From the NCBI GenBank assembly GCA_022495005.1, contig JAGYXB010000687.1:930001-994000 (forward strand): a DNA stretch of 64,000 bases. Direction: 5' to 3'. The notes below the pieces were generated by a model that saw only the letters and a program-made list of their open reading frames with translations, did not search any database and was not told the origin of the DNA. The DNA is from Rhyacophila brunnea (Eukaryota; Arthropoda; Insecta; Trichoptera; Rhyacophilidae). This document shows, piece by piece, positions 12,714 through 25,559 of the stretch (position 1 is the stretch's first letter; every line of letters begins with the position of its first letter). The position numbers and the translations under genes were made by a program.

Positions 12714-12966
12714 GTATATACAAGGCGGCTATCGGCGGTAGTTTATCATATTTATCTATTGAGGCGGTTAATTGTTACAATAAGATAACCATCGGAACTG
12801 CCAAAAAGTGTTATGTTTTAACAATCCCTCTCTTAGCTGTGTTAATTTTTGGAGCCAGATAGTTTTGACGATTTAGAGAGTTTAGACGGTTAATTTATTG
12901 TAACAATTATAATACCTCAATACATAAACATGACTACCGTCAATAGCCGCCTTGTGTATAGAATAG
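12714..12966. mobile_element. MITE family C, copy 1
   Basis: Left ACAAGGCGGCTATCGGCGG and right CCGTCAATAGCCGCCTTGT form the terminal inverted repeat. It extends inward through a block near TTAATTGTTACAATAAG and its inverse CTTATTGTAACAATTATAA type sequence. A second copy lies at 43822-44077 and shares the central CTCTCTTAGCTG and GTTTTGACG blocks. The whole unit is about 250 bp and could fold into a hairpin. No coding capacity. Confidence 0.65.
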
Positions 12967-12999
12967 AGTCTATAGACCCACAGGTGTATATTAGCAGTG

Positions 13000-15900
13000 T
13001 CATTTACATGAGCTCTTTTATTCTTCAGATGCTGCGTAAGTATATTTTTATATGACGTGTCAGAATAATGCATACGATACATGGACGTAATTGAGTTCCT
13101 ACCTATTTTCTATGAGAGTGTCCAAATTAAAATAATTATTATTTATTATATATAAAAATCGTATTCTCGATATATATTCGACACTTCAGACACATTAAAG
13201 CATCATCTCATAAAATACATTTCATAACTGGAAGCCTCTAATTTTATATTGAATAATGTTCACAGTAAACCACTGATTGAGGTACTTGAATCGTCAGTAG
13301 GCACAGTAATTTCTATAGTAGCCTAATGATCCATAGACAGCGGTACGCTGACAGTATAATTTCTACCATAAACTCTTAAAAGCGGTAATGTTCTAACAAA
13401 ACTTTTATGGCCTCAAAAAATCTTTAAGTGTTGTAGTTAATGTGAACAGAAAAGTTATTAGAACGCAATCTCGTCAAGATATTTATAATGGCGTTAATAA
13501 ATATCATAGATTCGAATCATTTCGTTGTCGCAATACATTTTTTTTTATCTCGTAACACCAATCCTGTTTAAATAATATTACCAACACAGGTTATTCAATT
13601 TGTATTTTTGTAGAAGTGCTGGAGATTAACGGAACCAGTGACCAGTGTAGCCAACTGTTATTGAAAAAAAAGCGAAATACGATAAGAAAATTTCGCCAGT
13701 TGGCAGAAAAAAAATACAAAAATAGCATTTCAAAAAAGTAAATCATAATTAATGTAATCATTGTTTTACGAGACCTTAGATTAATTAAGACAACTAAAAA
13801 TAAATGGGAACTTTGCCCGTGATTTATCATCCCCTATCGGAGGTTGGACACCATCAGGACTATCTTTGCTCAATCATGCGATATCCGTAAAAGTATGGTA
13901 GAGCTGCAGTATAAATAATGGAGGTTCGCTATTAACTGTGGTGTCATCCTACGTTTGCAATTGGTATTTTTTTTATATAAAAAGTTGGAGAATCTACACC
14001 TTTGTCTTCTTGTGGCCGAGGTACTGTAGATATCTGGTTTAAATAATATGTTATATATATTTAATTTTTTAGAAATAAGATGCAAACAACGAGTAAATTT
14101 GTGTAACATTCCAACTGTTTTATGAGGAATTTTAAGCTAGACTTAATGCCATACGCCAAAATTATGTAACTATATATTTTGATAGCTGGATGTTTATTAA
14201 AAAAATGCTAGAATTGGCAAGATAAAATTTTTACATTGCTGCAAGCGATATTAGAAAGAATGACTTTTTCTTTTTGACTTTTGCTGAAATGCTTTGTATA
14301 AAAAGTTTTTATTTGTTCTAATTACAACTTCATGAACTTAATATTGTATAAATGGTTATTATTTTCATAGTAAGGTGTGAAATTTTAAGGTTATGGTTTG
14401 ACTTTTCCTTCAAATGCTAAAAATAATAAACAAAAATAAATTGCAATTTTTTGTTTTAAAATAATGATAATGGATCATTTGAGAATAAGGCCTAATTTTA
14501 TTTATAGAATGGTAAATATAGCTTTGAAACTTGCAAGGTTGTTTATGCTCGGAATCAAACCCACATTGAAAAAATTACGTACATTTTTATTGCCATCGAA
14601 CCCACGCCCACGACTTTCAACTACGCCATCATAATGTTTATTATTATTACATTTTTAAATAATAATAAATATTATTGTGTACCCTTTTTTCTTCAGAATT
14701 ACTTAAATTAATAACTTTATTACAAAAACAACATTTAGTAATATTAATAAAACACCTACCTACTTGCAGTTAATTAAAAAAAAAACTGGCAATAAACACA
14801 TCACTACGATTGGTCAACTACGCATTTCTTCGAAAATATATTAGTCTTTCGGGAATTTGTCTTTAGACACAAATGCATTTTTGGGAATTCGAACAGGAAT
14901 GTTATTGATGTGAAAAAAGCAATGGTCATCTCTATGAGATTAATTAAGGCGGCCGAAACGCGTTCACTTTTATCGGCTTTTTTATCTATCGCTTCTCACG
15001 GGAATTTCAAACACTGTATATATTGACAAATGTTGGAATATCCACTTTTTACAGAAGAAATTTAATATGATTTCTAATACTTTTTTCTGAAAACAATAAA
15101 TCGATGTTTTATTCGATTTAGATACGTGAAACACAAAAATGCAGAAAGTAACCATGCTTATTTGTATACTTAGGTACTTTAATAGGCTATTAAATGCATT
15201 TGCAGATATTCATCTATTGTATTTGGTTTAAAAATTAATTTGATGAGTTTATGTGATCGGTGAATTAGTATCATTATTAAAATAAAATGTCCGTTTGTAT
15301 AAATAAATGTTCCCTTCAACATCGTAACACCTATTTCTTATCTAAATAATTGCAAGTTAATACTTGACACCACCTGCGAATGCATTTTTGTAAAGTCACT
15401 GACGCTTAGGAAACCTAAACAAACAACTGGAATTATGTATGGCAATATCTCAGTTAGTAATTAATTATTGTTGTATTATATATCACGTTTATAATACATA
15501 TTATTACATCGTATATTCTATATCGAATAACGGTACATGGGCCAGAAGGCAAATAGAATGTAAAAAGACCATGACTTTTTTGAGGTTTTTTTAATGGCGA
15601 GACTAAATATATTTTAATTCTTTGGCATGCTACAATATATTCCATATAATTTTATTTTAATATCTGAATTTTTACATTGATATAAGGTCATCAGTGTTGC
15701 TGAAATAGTTGCGTACACCAGTAATTAATTTCTAGAAAGTAGGATATACCAATATTTGACTCAATACAACTACGAGCATTTAAATGCAAGTAAAAAACTA
15801 CGGCGGCGTTAGATTAAACTAAAAATGAGAGTAAAGCAATAAAATTGTGTGACAGATCCTTTTTTTTGGCATTTAAACCTAAAAGGCTTTTAAATATACA

Positions 15901-16345
15901 TTATTTTTATCGAACTGCATCGAGATAACTATCAAGATGATAGGTATCTGTGCATCAGTATTACATAAACATGAAAAAATTACGATAAAATTAAACGGCT
16001 TAAGAAATCTGCTAATTTATAACCTAATTTTACAATAAAGTTTTATTGGTCGATATAAAAAATCGACATTCCGTTTTTAAAATGGACAGAAGCCTATCAC
16101 GGTGTATTTAAAGATTTATACTATCATAATAATAATCATAATAAAGCATCTGTTGACATTTTTTTTATAAATTACATCTTTAAATAAAAACGACACATAT
16201 TCAGTTCGAGCAGTTTTCTACTGAAACAAAATTTTTGTTTTCTGTGAATATAATGCCATGAGAAAGCAATAATACCATTTGACGTTAGCTTTGTGCCAAC
16301 ATATCACCACACCCTTGGAATTGTTACGTTTTATAACATTGTAAT
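13000..16345. other. Non-coding stretch, no gene recognised
   Basis: No exon or bounded mobile element was found. Open frames of up to about 80 codons on the minus strand (13591-14109) are AT-driven and lack motifs. Two possible tRNA-like fragments on the minus strand are listed separately at 14545-14640. A short GGACACCATCAGGAC block near 13850 resembles a fragment near 26470 and may be an old repeat. Confidence 0.5.
14545..14640 (-). other. Pair of tRNA-like (B-box) remnants
   Basis: On the minus strand two B-box-like words occur close together: GTGGGTTCGATGGC (about 14590-14605), preceded by an A-box-like TGGCGTAGTTGAAAG, and GTGGGTTTGATTCCGAGC (about 14550-14570). Neither forms a complete cloverleaf by eye. 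They look like decayed tRNA-derived repeat heads. Confidence 0.3.
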
Positions 16346-17071
16346 TAGGGATTCCAATCCCGGGATCTCGAGCTATTTTCGATACATATGAATCCCGGGA
16401 TTGATAAACATAATCCCGAAACTTTCGAGATTGATTTTTTTATCATTTTTTATGGAAAATAAAATAAAAACGAAAATATAATAGAAAAAATACTTTTAAT
16501 AACAAATAACTACATTAGAAATAAACTGAGTATGAATGAAATTTGATTCATACCCATGTGTAAGTTGCCGATTCATTTTATTTTTTCACATAAATTAATA
16601 AAAATGAGAAAGATTGGAAAAAAAACAATGTTTTGACTATTAACTAAGTAATTCCACCATGATCTCATACGTTTTACGGCAGTTTCATATTTGGCTGACT
16701 AATTAGATTTATGAAGCGAAAAGGCCATAAGTACACCATGATTTGCTTTACTATTTTAAATTTCGCTAACCCATTCATGAAGTCTTTACTATCGGAACAG
16801 TAATCACATATTAAATTCACATTATTATTTATATTACAATATTGTTTACTCCATTAAACTTATGTATTTCCAAGATTGAACGTATACAATATTAACAATA
16901 AATGTCTTAAATAGTATAAGTTATACTAGATTTATTTATGACCGATTTTATCAATGTTTTTTGTAAATATAAAAATTTGATTAACAATGGAAAAAATGCC
17001 AATCCCGGGATTGTCAAATTGTAATCCCGAAATCCCGGGATCAGAATTTTAGCTCGAGATTTGATTCCCTA
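16346..17071. mobile_element. hAT element with TAGGG termini
   Basis: A perfect 8-bp duplication ATTGTAAT (16338-16345 and 17072-17079) flanks the inverted ends TAGGGATTCCAATCCCGGGA and, inverted, TAGGGAATCAAATCTCGAGC. TA.NG-type starts are usual for hAT. The ends carry repeated palindromic words of the AATCCCGGGATT and AGCTCGAG type, which may be subterminal transposase-binding repeats. The AT-rich interior has no recognisable transposase. Confidence 0.85.
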
Positions 17072-17189
17072 ATTGTAATAATATAATATTTACGACATAC
17101 ACTTTACTCGTATCTCTTTTTTCTCTTTTACATAAATTCTTTGATTTTCTTTTTGCGTACTAATTATCTAAAAATTAAAATAATCTTAT

Positions 17190-17485
17190 CGATTGGGATT
17201 ACAAAGCTTACCAAAATAATAATAATTTATGCACAATATGTAAATTATTTGATTTATTGAACATACATAATTTTTAAAACACTTCTGAGAAAATATAATA
17301 TTATATAACCAATAGAAAAAATCTTTTTGAAAAAAGTAAGTCACCCCGCAGGAATCGAACCTGCATATCTCGGGTATCGCGCCCATGCACATAGAAATGC
17401 TATGCTAAAGGAGTGATACTTAATTGTGACAAATTTTAACTAATGGCTTTTAATACTAGCTGAAGTGCTTTCAATCAAAGTAGGT
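17190..17485 (-). repeat. tRNA-like unit within inverted-repeat element, copy 1
   Basis: On the minus strand the order is a left block around AAAGCACTTCAGCTAGTATT, then ATTTGTCACAATTA, the tRNA-like core, CTTACTTTTTT, ATTTTTTCTATTGGTTAT, TCTCAGAAGTGTTTT and ATGTATGTTCAATA. Every block matches the copy at 33311-33552, where the outer blocks are clear inverted repeats. Here the left arm has diverged further. The core and the following T-run resemble an RNA polymerase III unit. Confidence 0.65.
17346..17418 (-). other. tRNA-like core
   Basis: Minus-strand TCACTCC pairs with GGGGTGA as a 7-bp acceptor-like stem (one wobble). GCAGG/CCTGC encloses a TTCGATT loop as a perfect T arm, and GGG/CCC encloses CGCGATA at the anticodon-arm position. 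Position 33 is not U and the D arm is weak, so it is unlikely to be a working tRNA. A T-run follows within a few bases of the acceptor stem. Confidence 0.5.
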
Positions 17486-17824
17486 ATTAGTTTAATTACA
17501 ACTGACGCCGACGTCACGGATCACTTCAAGATTTTTTTTTACTTGAAGTTTGTTTCGTTTATGTTTACTTACTTTACTTCGCATAAACTTAAATTTTGCA
17601 TTTGTATAATATTATTATGAACGAGAAGGGATTGATAATTTTACCAGGTAGATACTTACTAGTTACTAGTGATCGCCCACGATAAAAATAAACATTTATA
17701 TAGAATGAAGAAGTAGTGATACGTTTGATTAAATAATGAAATTTCTAGGCACTTGCTTATTGTTGTAAGTACGTTATTTCTGAAAAGCTTCTTATGAGAT
17801 AAAAATCAACCATGTTACTACGGT

Positions 17825-18188
17825 TAGAGTTAGGTTTCGGGAATTCTCGAGAAAGTTTCAAGATTTTCCATCCCGAATCTCGAGAATTGAAATTTTTAAC
17901 ATTTCGGGAAATCCCGGATCTCGACAATCTTTTCTCGGGATTCGGGATTTCCTTCTTATCAAACATTGATTGAAAAAACGATTTTCTATATGAAAAAATG
18001 TAACAGAAATTATTTATATATATATTTTTTTGGAATTTGTCTGTTTTTACACTGATTTTAGGATTTTTACAAGTTTTCTCTTGAGAATTCTTTTCTAGAA
18101 ATCCCGAATCTCGAGAATTCGCTATTTCATCATTTCGGGAAATCCCGAATCTCGATATTGAGATTTTCTCGGGAAATACCCAACTCTA
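17825..18188. mobile_element. Internally deleted hAT element, TAGAGTT family copy 1
   Basis: Ends TAGAGTTAGGTTTCGGG and, inverted, TAGAGTTGGGTATTTCCCGA are flanked by ACTACGGT (17817-17824) and ACTATGGT (18189-18196), matching at 7 of 8 bases. Subterminal arrays of TCTCGAGA and TTTCGGGAAATCCCG words fill both sides. The sequence is nearly collinear with 38887-39458 but lacks that copy's transposase-like middle. Confidence 0.85.
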
Positions 18189-18942
18189 ACTATGGTACTT
18201 ACAATATTCATAAATTCCACAAGTATCGGTTTAATACTTTTTTTTTTGTTTTAACCTAATAAATTAACAGGCGGACATATACTCCAATTTTATACTATAC
18301 CTATATAATAGACTTTTGATTGACGTACTAATAATTATTGTATTGAGAACAATATATGTCCCATTGTAGTATAATAATATGTAGATATATCAATGTATAG
18401 AGGCAATGTGTCACTTTACTAATATTATATACTATGATTCAAATCCAAATAATTCGTACCGATCAATTAATCTACTTGAATTTAGAAATAGGGTGTAAAT
18501 TCTCTTTAGCATTACAACATCTTAACAAAATAGCTTATAATCAACCCCTTTTAAAATTCTCTTGTGCTACCTAGCACATTTTAGGGGAATTTTATTTTCC
18601 ATTTGTAATTTAGCGGTATCACAGTACATATCAAGACAGTGCTAAATAAAAGCCTCTCCACAATATTTACTTTTTTAAACCTTAATTCGCATATTTTTAT
18701 AGAGATAATTACAAAATAAAAATATTTTTATATTAATACTCTTTGTAGTAATTATTTTGGAACATTTTTAATACGGTTGATTTTATAACTACATTGTGTG
18801 TTAGCAGCATTGCTTGTAAATAAACAAGGCTTAACCTGATATGTTGGTTATTTACGTATAATTCAATTTTTCATATAAATGACCATAGTTGATTGGTAAA
18901 TAAAATTGATATCACACTTAATATAGAAATGAATCTTATAAT

Positions 18943-19464
18943 CATGGACGCCACACATCCTGAAGCGGGCCTCCATGCCAGGATCTATGGCGGCCTCCCC
19001 TACCCATCGCTAAGGTTAAGGGAAGTGTGATTTTTAACAGTAGTATTCCCCAAGTGATTTACACGAAAGGGATTTCGTGTATTTTTGACGATTTTTGATT
19101 TTTTAACTTGTCGGCACTCCGCATATTATTACGAAGCACTGATCACGACCTCCTTTTATTGTAATCAAGTAATATCTAACCCTTCGCCATATTTGATAAA
19201 AAGCTGTTTTATAAGTCAGGAAATACGCTAAAAATAAATATAAAATAAAATTCTACACGCGAATTCTCATTTAATTATACCAATCATCATAATTATCACA
19301 TCAAATTACGTCGCACGGTCATATATTTTGAGATGCTAATAATCAATAAGGAAAATGTATATTTGTAGTGTGCTTTTCTCACTTAACTGGTCGACCCGCC
19401 ACGACGGGCACCCTATAAGCCCGAGCCCCCAGGCTAGAGCCCTGTCAGCCCCCCCTTGTGGGCT
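18943..19464. mobile_element. GC-rich-ended repeat family B, copy 2
   Basis: It shares with 10424-11019 the start around CCACACATCCTGAAG, the GTCGGCACTC block, the ATCACGACC block and the end CCCCCAGGCTAGAGCCC, in the same orientation. The termini have decayed. A family A element begins 17 bp to its right. The open frame over 19355-19564 crosses the boundary of these two elements and is not a gene. Confidence 0.6.
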
Positions 19465-19481
19465 AGTACTTAGTAACTATT

Positions 19482-19962
19482 TTACAACGTTTTTATTAGC
19501 TCGCATTCTTGTTTTTCCGATGGTTGTTTGTCCAGTACAAATCTTGCAATCGATTTTTAACTAACTTCCCGACTAGCTAGACATTTGAAACTTTTAGAGT
19601 ATATCAGAACACGATGCCAATACATTCTTTTAATACTTTTAACCACCTTTAAGTAGAATTGAATTCATTTTCAACTAATTCTGTTTTGTATGAAAAGTTA
19701 TTTCGGAAGAAATTCGTTTAAAATTAAAACACTATTATTGGTTGCTATGGATCTGGGGTCCTAGCAACAAAATTTTTATATACATGTACGTGCGCTACTA
19801 TGGAAATCAATATGAAATGTCAAAATGATATTTCAGTATTCTATATTTTGTTTGTTTTTTATTTACTTCATATCAAGTACAAGTTTGAACATATTGAGCA
19901 TAATAATTCAACAGGAAATTTAAAAACGTTGTGTATAAAAAGTTTTTTTTATCATGTAATTA
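19482..19962 (-). mobile_element. MITE family A, copy 2
   Basis: This is an inverted full-length copy: it opens with ACAACGTTTTTATTAGCTCG and closes with TTTAAAAACGTTGTGTATAA. Internal blocks match copy 1, including CTAGCTAGACATTTGAAAC, CAGAACACGATGCCAAT and the TTGGTTGCTA region. No coding capacity. Confidence 0.7.
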
Positions 19963-20532
19963 TTTAGTTTCACTTTCATATTATGTAGAGGATTTTTTTT
20001 ATATGTATTATATTTTGATCTGAATGGATATCATTAAATGATGTTATTAAAACATTTTACTGGCATAATAAAGAATTATCAGAAGGTGTCAGGCTTACCA
20101 ATCGAAGATACATTATATATTTTTAAGTCACGTTTTTATGGTAGCGATATTACAATAAGATTTTTTTAGAGGATTTACGTTTCAAGAATAAAAATATCCG
20201 ATCGCAGCAGTCACGAACAGACAGGCATCCACAATATGACGTATGACACTAATAAGACGTTATTATATGGAGCCCATGTATGGAGGAGTGATGTGGTATC
20301 CCGCGACAGCCTCATCTCTCTGACTTCCTTCCTTAATTTGAGGGTATTGAACTTCATCATTGGTAGGATGAATCATTATAGCTGCCTATGAATTATTTAA
20401 ATACTCCACTTATGAGAGATGAGTATCGATTATAAATTCATATTCACTTCATTACCATAAAATCAAATCATCTTCAAACAGAATAATAGCAAAAGCTACG
20501 TTTTGAGTTTCAGAGTATCGCCGGTTTATTTA

Positions 20533-20600
20533 ATCATCACCACCAACAACTGGCATCGATTCACTGCTGTACGAAGGTCTCTCCTAGTTACGTTTACTCT
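20533..20600 (-). repeat. Non-LTR retrotransposon 3' tail fragment
   Basis: On the minus strand GAGACCTTCGTACAGCAGTG leads into a GGTGGTGATGATT tail. This matches the end of RTE-type reading frames seen elsewhere here (FIQQW/FVQQ followed by a GATGATGAT tail). Only the last 70 or so bases survive. Confidence 0.5.
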
Positions 20601-21272
20601 TATCGATGTCTAGTTATTATCTGAAATTTAATTGATGAGTTAAACGATCCAGCGAGTTTTAGGCAGCATTTTTCTTGCCAGATCAAGCATTTTTCGATAG
20701 CTTGCAAAAAATACATTTAGCTTATGGTGTTTTTATAAGCGTTTTTTAATGCCTTCAACAGCTTTAAATGTACTGAAAATAAGCTAGATAATAATATATA
20801 GTTTATTTCCTCAGATTGAAGGTGAGTCGGTACTTGAGAAATAAAACAATGAAAAATTAGGAGCATTCTTGGCGTCATAGTGTTATAATATAATGGTATC
20901 ATATATTATAATTTTATGTGTGGTTAGGCATGTTGCATTGGATTGACGATTATCATGGATTCCACTCTCTGGTATTACCTATTTATTACTTATCGTCGGT
21001 TGTTGTATTAATTAATTATTTTTTGTCAATTTTGAAATGAGTTTCTGAGAAAATGTGGTGTGATTTTTTTGCACTTTTTTCGATAGGCAAAAAAGTAAGT
21101 AGGTACCTATTGAAATTTTATTTTCACAAAGTCTGGCGTTTTTTCCTGCCTAATAGCTTGTTTTCGTACCCCGTCTGGCATCTTTTTGTCAACGACAGTT
21201 GGAAATACTGGTTTTAAGGCAACCGTAAGAACGTTTAGTAGTATTTCAGTATCACTATAAATAGTATAAATG

Positions 21273-21617
21273 AAGCGCCTAGTTTCAAAACCCCCTAAAA
21301 CGATTTAGGTAGTTCTGAGAAAAATGAGAAAAAATCATATCTATTAAATCTGTGAACTTTATGTATTTGTTTTTTAATTCGTTAAATTCTAAAGAGTATT
21401 TTGGCTTTCCATTTTAGTGGTTTTTGAAAAGCACACCCAACCATTTTAGCGGGTTTTGAAATTTAACCTAATTTTTGATCATACGTATTGACGAATTTTG
21501 GCGTTTTTTTAAAGTTCAATCTTAGACCATCATATAGTTCACAAAAATATCCATCTAACTACATGTTACTCAATTTTTTTCAAAAACCGTTTTAGGGGCT
21601 TTTGAAACTAGGCGCTT
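21273..21617. mobile_element. MITE with roughly 30-bp inverted repeats
   Basis: AAGCGCCTAGTTTCAAAACC at the left and its inverse at the right end form the start of inverted repeats of about 30 bp that continue through CCCTAAAACG. TAAATG flanks both sides (21267-21272 and 21618-21623). Related words (GTTTTAG..GTTTTTGAAA) recur inside. No coding capacity. Confidence 0.7.
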
Positions 21618-21922
21618 TAAATGGTCGCACACCTCCATATTACTGTTATTCTTCGGCTTGGCTACCCCTGTCGGACAGTGCACTCTTGTCATCCTTTGTA
21701 TCCTTGATATTTTGTATTTTTTCGTATTATAAGCAACATGCACATTTTGATGCCACGTTACACTAATTTACACTACTCATATATTTTGAATTTCACTTAC
21801 ATTCATGGTCCATGATATTTATTATCAGAGATATACGATATACGATTGATATTATATATTATAATATTTTCATATGGCCAATTAATAGTATTACTATTGG
21901 TAAGTAGAGAACGGTGTATGTA

Positions 21923-22467
21923 GGCTGTTAAGTTCAGCCGTAAATAGTGCACATTAAACTTTGTCAGTCATACGTATTTATTTTCCTTGAAATTAGACTG
22001 CATTTTACAAATGGTGTTGGTTAGTTTTTAAAATTCAATTAAACCCTGCGAAAACTAAGCCATAATAGATAATAGTAAAAAAAATACTCTTCTATCAATA
22101 AAATATCTAAAATTATGCAATTAAATCATACATAACTTTGGATATTATTTAAATAGAATAATATGTTTGTATCTATTATAGTTTGGTTTGGGCGGGGCTT
22201 AATGAATTAAAAAAATGAACCAACAATATGTGTAATATGTATTTTTAATCCAACGAAAACGAATAAGTATGAATGAGAAAGTGTGCTGAATTGTCGTATC
22301 ACCCAAAATATACCAAAACTAGTATGGCTTCCTTTAGTTAGGGTTCAATTGCTTTTTAAAAACTAACCAACACCGTGTGTAAATAATTATAGTCTTACCT
22401 CAATAAAAACAAATGCGTATGTCTCACAAAGTTTAATGTGCACTATTTATGGCGGATCTTAACAGCC
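21923..22467. mobile_element. Foldback element with long nested inverted arms
   Basis: GGCTGTTAAG and CTTAACAGCC bound the element and each is flanked by TA. The arms are similar for roughly 150 bp and share AATAGTGCACATTAAACTTTG and GGTGTTGGTTAGTTTTTAAA. A further partial copy of the right-arm sequence (AACCAACAATATGTGTAAT...) lies in the middle, so the arm appears to have been duplicated. The TA flanks are compatible with a Tc1/mariner-type insertion, but a two-base match is weak evidence. Confidence 0.65.
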
Positions 22468-22469
22468 TA

Positions 22470-24804
22470 CCTCCACCCTTCGCTACTGCAGTATTAGGTA
22501 TGTATTTTTCATCACCGTTTATTATCGAATGAAGATCATTAGCTTTTACAATATTGTGTATTTTTTCGCCCATATCTATAAAATAAAATAATGTGTAATT
22601 TGATTACTTGAATGAAGCTAACAAATTATTAAATTGTATGATTCTATACTATACGTGAGTCTGTGGGTACTAGATTTTAAAGAGTCCCAAAATAAAAAGA
22701 AGTGAACAAAAAAATAAAACAGTTATTATGGTTTAATAGGCATAATTTTTTTTAAAGATTTGAAAAGATTGTTGCTTTTATTTATTTGATATTTCGACGA
22801 AAACATTTGATATTTTATTGCGACGTGTTCTAAAATATTCTCTGAAGAAAAATAAATAAATACATATATCAAAAAATACCTTATATTCGCATTAACATAA
22901 TATAATATATCTTTTGAAAGAATCAAATTTCATTTGATTCATAAACTGATTTAATGAAAATAAATTTCCCGAAACATTACATTTTTTTGTGTGTTAGGTA
23001 CTCTTGTCGTACTTATATAATGTATAAATAAAACCATTCTAGAATATAACGATGTCTTCTGGTAAATATTATTTTATGGCAGTGTTTTTAGGTTACAAAT
23101 CAACACGATAAAAGTTTTAAATGACTAATTGAATGTTATCTGTTATTTTCCTGTTCGAAATAATAGTACACAATATCTACTTATCTAGTTACGATGAACA
23201 ATTATTGCCTTCTTGCTTATTTATCTCATAAATAATTAAATTTAGCTTTAGCATAATGGTGTGGTGCAATAACTTGGATTCTACATTTCAGTAAATATTT
23301 TGCAAACAGGAACACGGAACAGAGGTTGCAATATATGATCCGATTAAAGTTTACAAGAAACAGCGTTACTGTAGCACAAATATCACTGTGCCACCGCAAA
23401 TGCTTTGTTAGTAAACCATATTTATGATACCGAACGACACACAGCGAGCAAACCCATATCCCCTTATACTACTTAGTGTAGCTTAGCTTATGAAATTTAT
23501 AATTATAATTATTCGCGAATAGTGGGTACCACCTACCTATTGGCGCACCTGTTGATAACATTTTGATATCGAATTCACCTGTCTTACATCTTCAATGATA
23601 ATAAATTTATTGTTTTTGATAACGACATTTATTACTATATAAAAAATTAGCCGACTAGAAATATTATGGTATAGTATGTAATTTATTATCCGTATAAAAA
23701 AATAAGATGCATTTTTGACGTGAACTCTGACGCAGTAGTCATTGAACTATTTTTCATGATTGAAAAATCATATTTCCCAAATTTAACTTGAGTCATTCAA
23801 AATTATAATAATAATTTTATTTAAAATATGATTTTCCAATTAAACGACTGATGGCTACTTTGTGTTCAAAATTTTTTATTATTCTGTAAAGTATCACTAA
23901 TATTTGTATAGTTTAATGAAACACTTCGGAAACATATGTCATAATGGACAATTCTTAATTATAAACTTGGTTTCATTTCAATAGTGGAATTTGAAAGCTC
24001 TCGGATATCGTACTTGTTGGAATTAATTCACGCTAAATGATGAAAATACTCACTTCGATAGTTAAAGATGTGAATATGTATTTATATCTGTATATTTCTT
24101 AATTTAGATTATTTAGAATTAGATATTAGTTTAACAATGTATTTTCATTCATCTTGGGTTCAAATTCCGGGTTTGGCAAAAATTCACATTTTTTTTTCAA
24201 TATCTGTTTGAATCCAGAGCATGAATCTGATAGGTTGAGCAAGAGGCGAACATCCATTTCTCATTTAAAAAAATGCTATGAAACCATTGATATACTACGT
24301 AAAGCGACCAACCTCCACAGGGAATTATTGTAAAGTCAATGAATTAATTATTTTTTATCATAATTTGTCATTTGACTAGAAGATTAAATTTCAACGGCTT
24401 ATTAGTCAACTTTTAGTGTAGGTAACTAAAATATATTGTGCCAAAATATATTAATAATACACAGGTAACATACTATTTCAGAAATTATCATTGTAAGTCA
24501 TATTTTTTGGCAATTTTTCTGTGTAATAATATGTATATTGTAATTTTACATACTTGTCACATTTTTAATTCTTATCAGCTGCATACGCGTTCACCAGTTT
24601 TTATTTACTCATCTACCAATAAAATAATATGTAGGTACCTACCTTCTGTGTATGTGCATTTTTGCATTTTTTATATGCAACCAGTCATTACGTATTATAA
24701 AAGTATTAAATTTATGAAACTCACGTAAAATATACCGTCTTTATCAAAATAGATACTTAGAAATCACTATTGGCAGTATTGAAATTGAACCTTTCTTATG
24801 ATAT
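22470..24804. other. Non-coding stretch, no gene recognised
   Basis: AT-rich sequence with only chance open frames. A B-box-like GGGTTCAAATTCC near 24157 suggests one more decayed tRNA-like repeat. Nothing else was identified. Confidence 0.5.
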
Positions 24805-25269
24805 AAATTACAAGATAAAAAGAAATTTTCTGTTGAATCATATAAACTTGACAATTCTATGTATTAATAAATACTTTTTTTTGTACTTGATAGAAATACT
24901 GAATAAATGTAGAATACTTACTGAAATGTCATTTTGACATTTCATATTGATTTCCCTAGTAACGTACGTATATATTAATAATTTAGTTGCTAGGTCCTTC
25001 TTAGCAACCAATAATAGTGTTTTACTTTTTACGATTTTTTCCGAAATAACTTTCCATACAAAACAGAAATAACTGAAAATGAATTCAATTCTGCTTAAAG
25101 ATGGCTAAAAGTATTAAAAGAATGCATTGTCATCGTGTTCTGATATATTCTAAAAGTTTCAAATGTCTAGCTAGTCGGAAAGTAAGTTAAACATTAGCAA
25201 TTTAGCAAGATTTTACTGGATAAACAACCACGGGACAAACAAGAATACGACCTAATAAAAACGTTGTAA
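24805..25269 (+). mobile_element. MITE family A, copy 3
   Basis: It is collinear with copy 1 but the left inner end is deleted: AATTACAAGATAAAAAGAAA runs straight into TTTTCTGTTGAATC. The right end TAAAAACGTTGTAAAA is intact. It stands tail-to-tail with copy 4, making a large imperfect palindrome over 24805-25551. Confidence 0.65.
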
Positions 25270-25300
25270 AATAAAAATAAGATAAAATACTATAAAATGT

Positions 25301-25551
25301 AACCGTAAAAAGTAAAACACTATTATTGGTTGCTAGGGGTCTGGGGTCCTAGCAACTAAATTATTAATATATACGTGCGTTACTATGGAAATCAATATGA
25401 AATGTCTAAATGACATTTCAGTATTCTATATTTATTCAGTATTTCTATCAAGTACAATTTTTTTGATCGTTTAAGCTAGTCAAGTCAAGTTTATATGATT
25501 CAACAGAAAATTTAAAGCGTTGTATAATATAAAAAGTTCTTTTTATCTTTA
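25301..25551 (-). mobile_element. MITE family A, copy 4 (partial)
   Basis: An inverted half copy: it starts within the conserved AAAACACTATTATTGGTTGC block and ends at AAAGCGTTGTATAATATAAA. The end corresponding to GAGCTAATAAAAACGTTGT is missing. Confidence 0.6.
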
Positions 25552-25559
25552 TATTTATA

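Noticed and set aside
17346..17418. Functional tRNA gene
   Set aside because: Position 33 is not U, the D arm is weak and the sequence is embedded in a repeated element; treated as tRNA-like.
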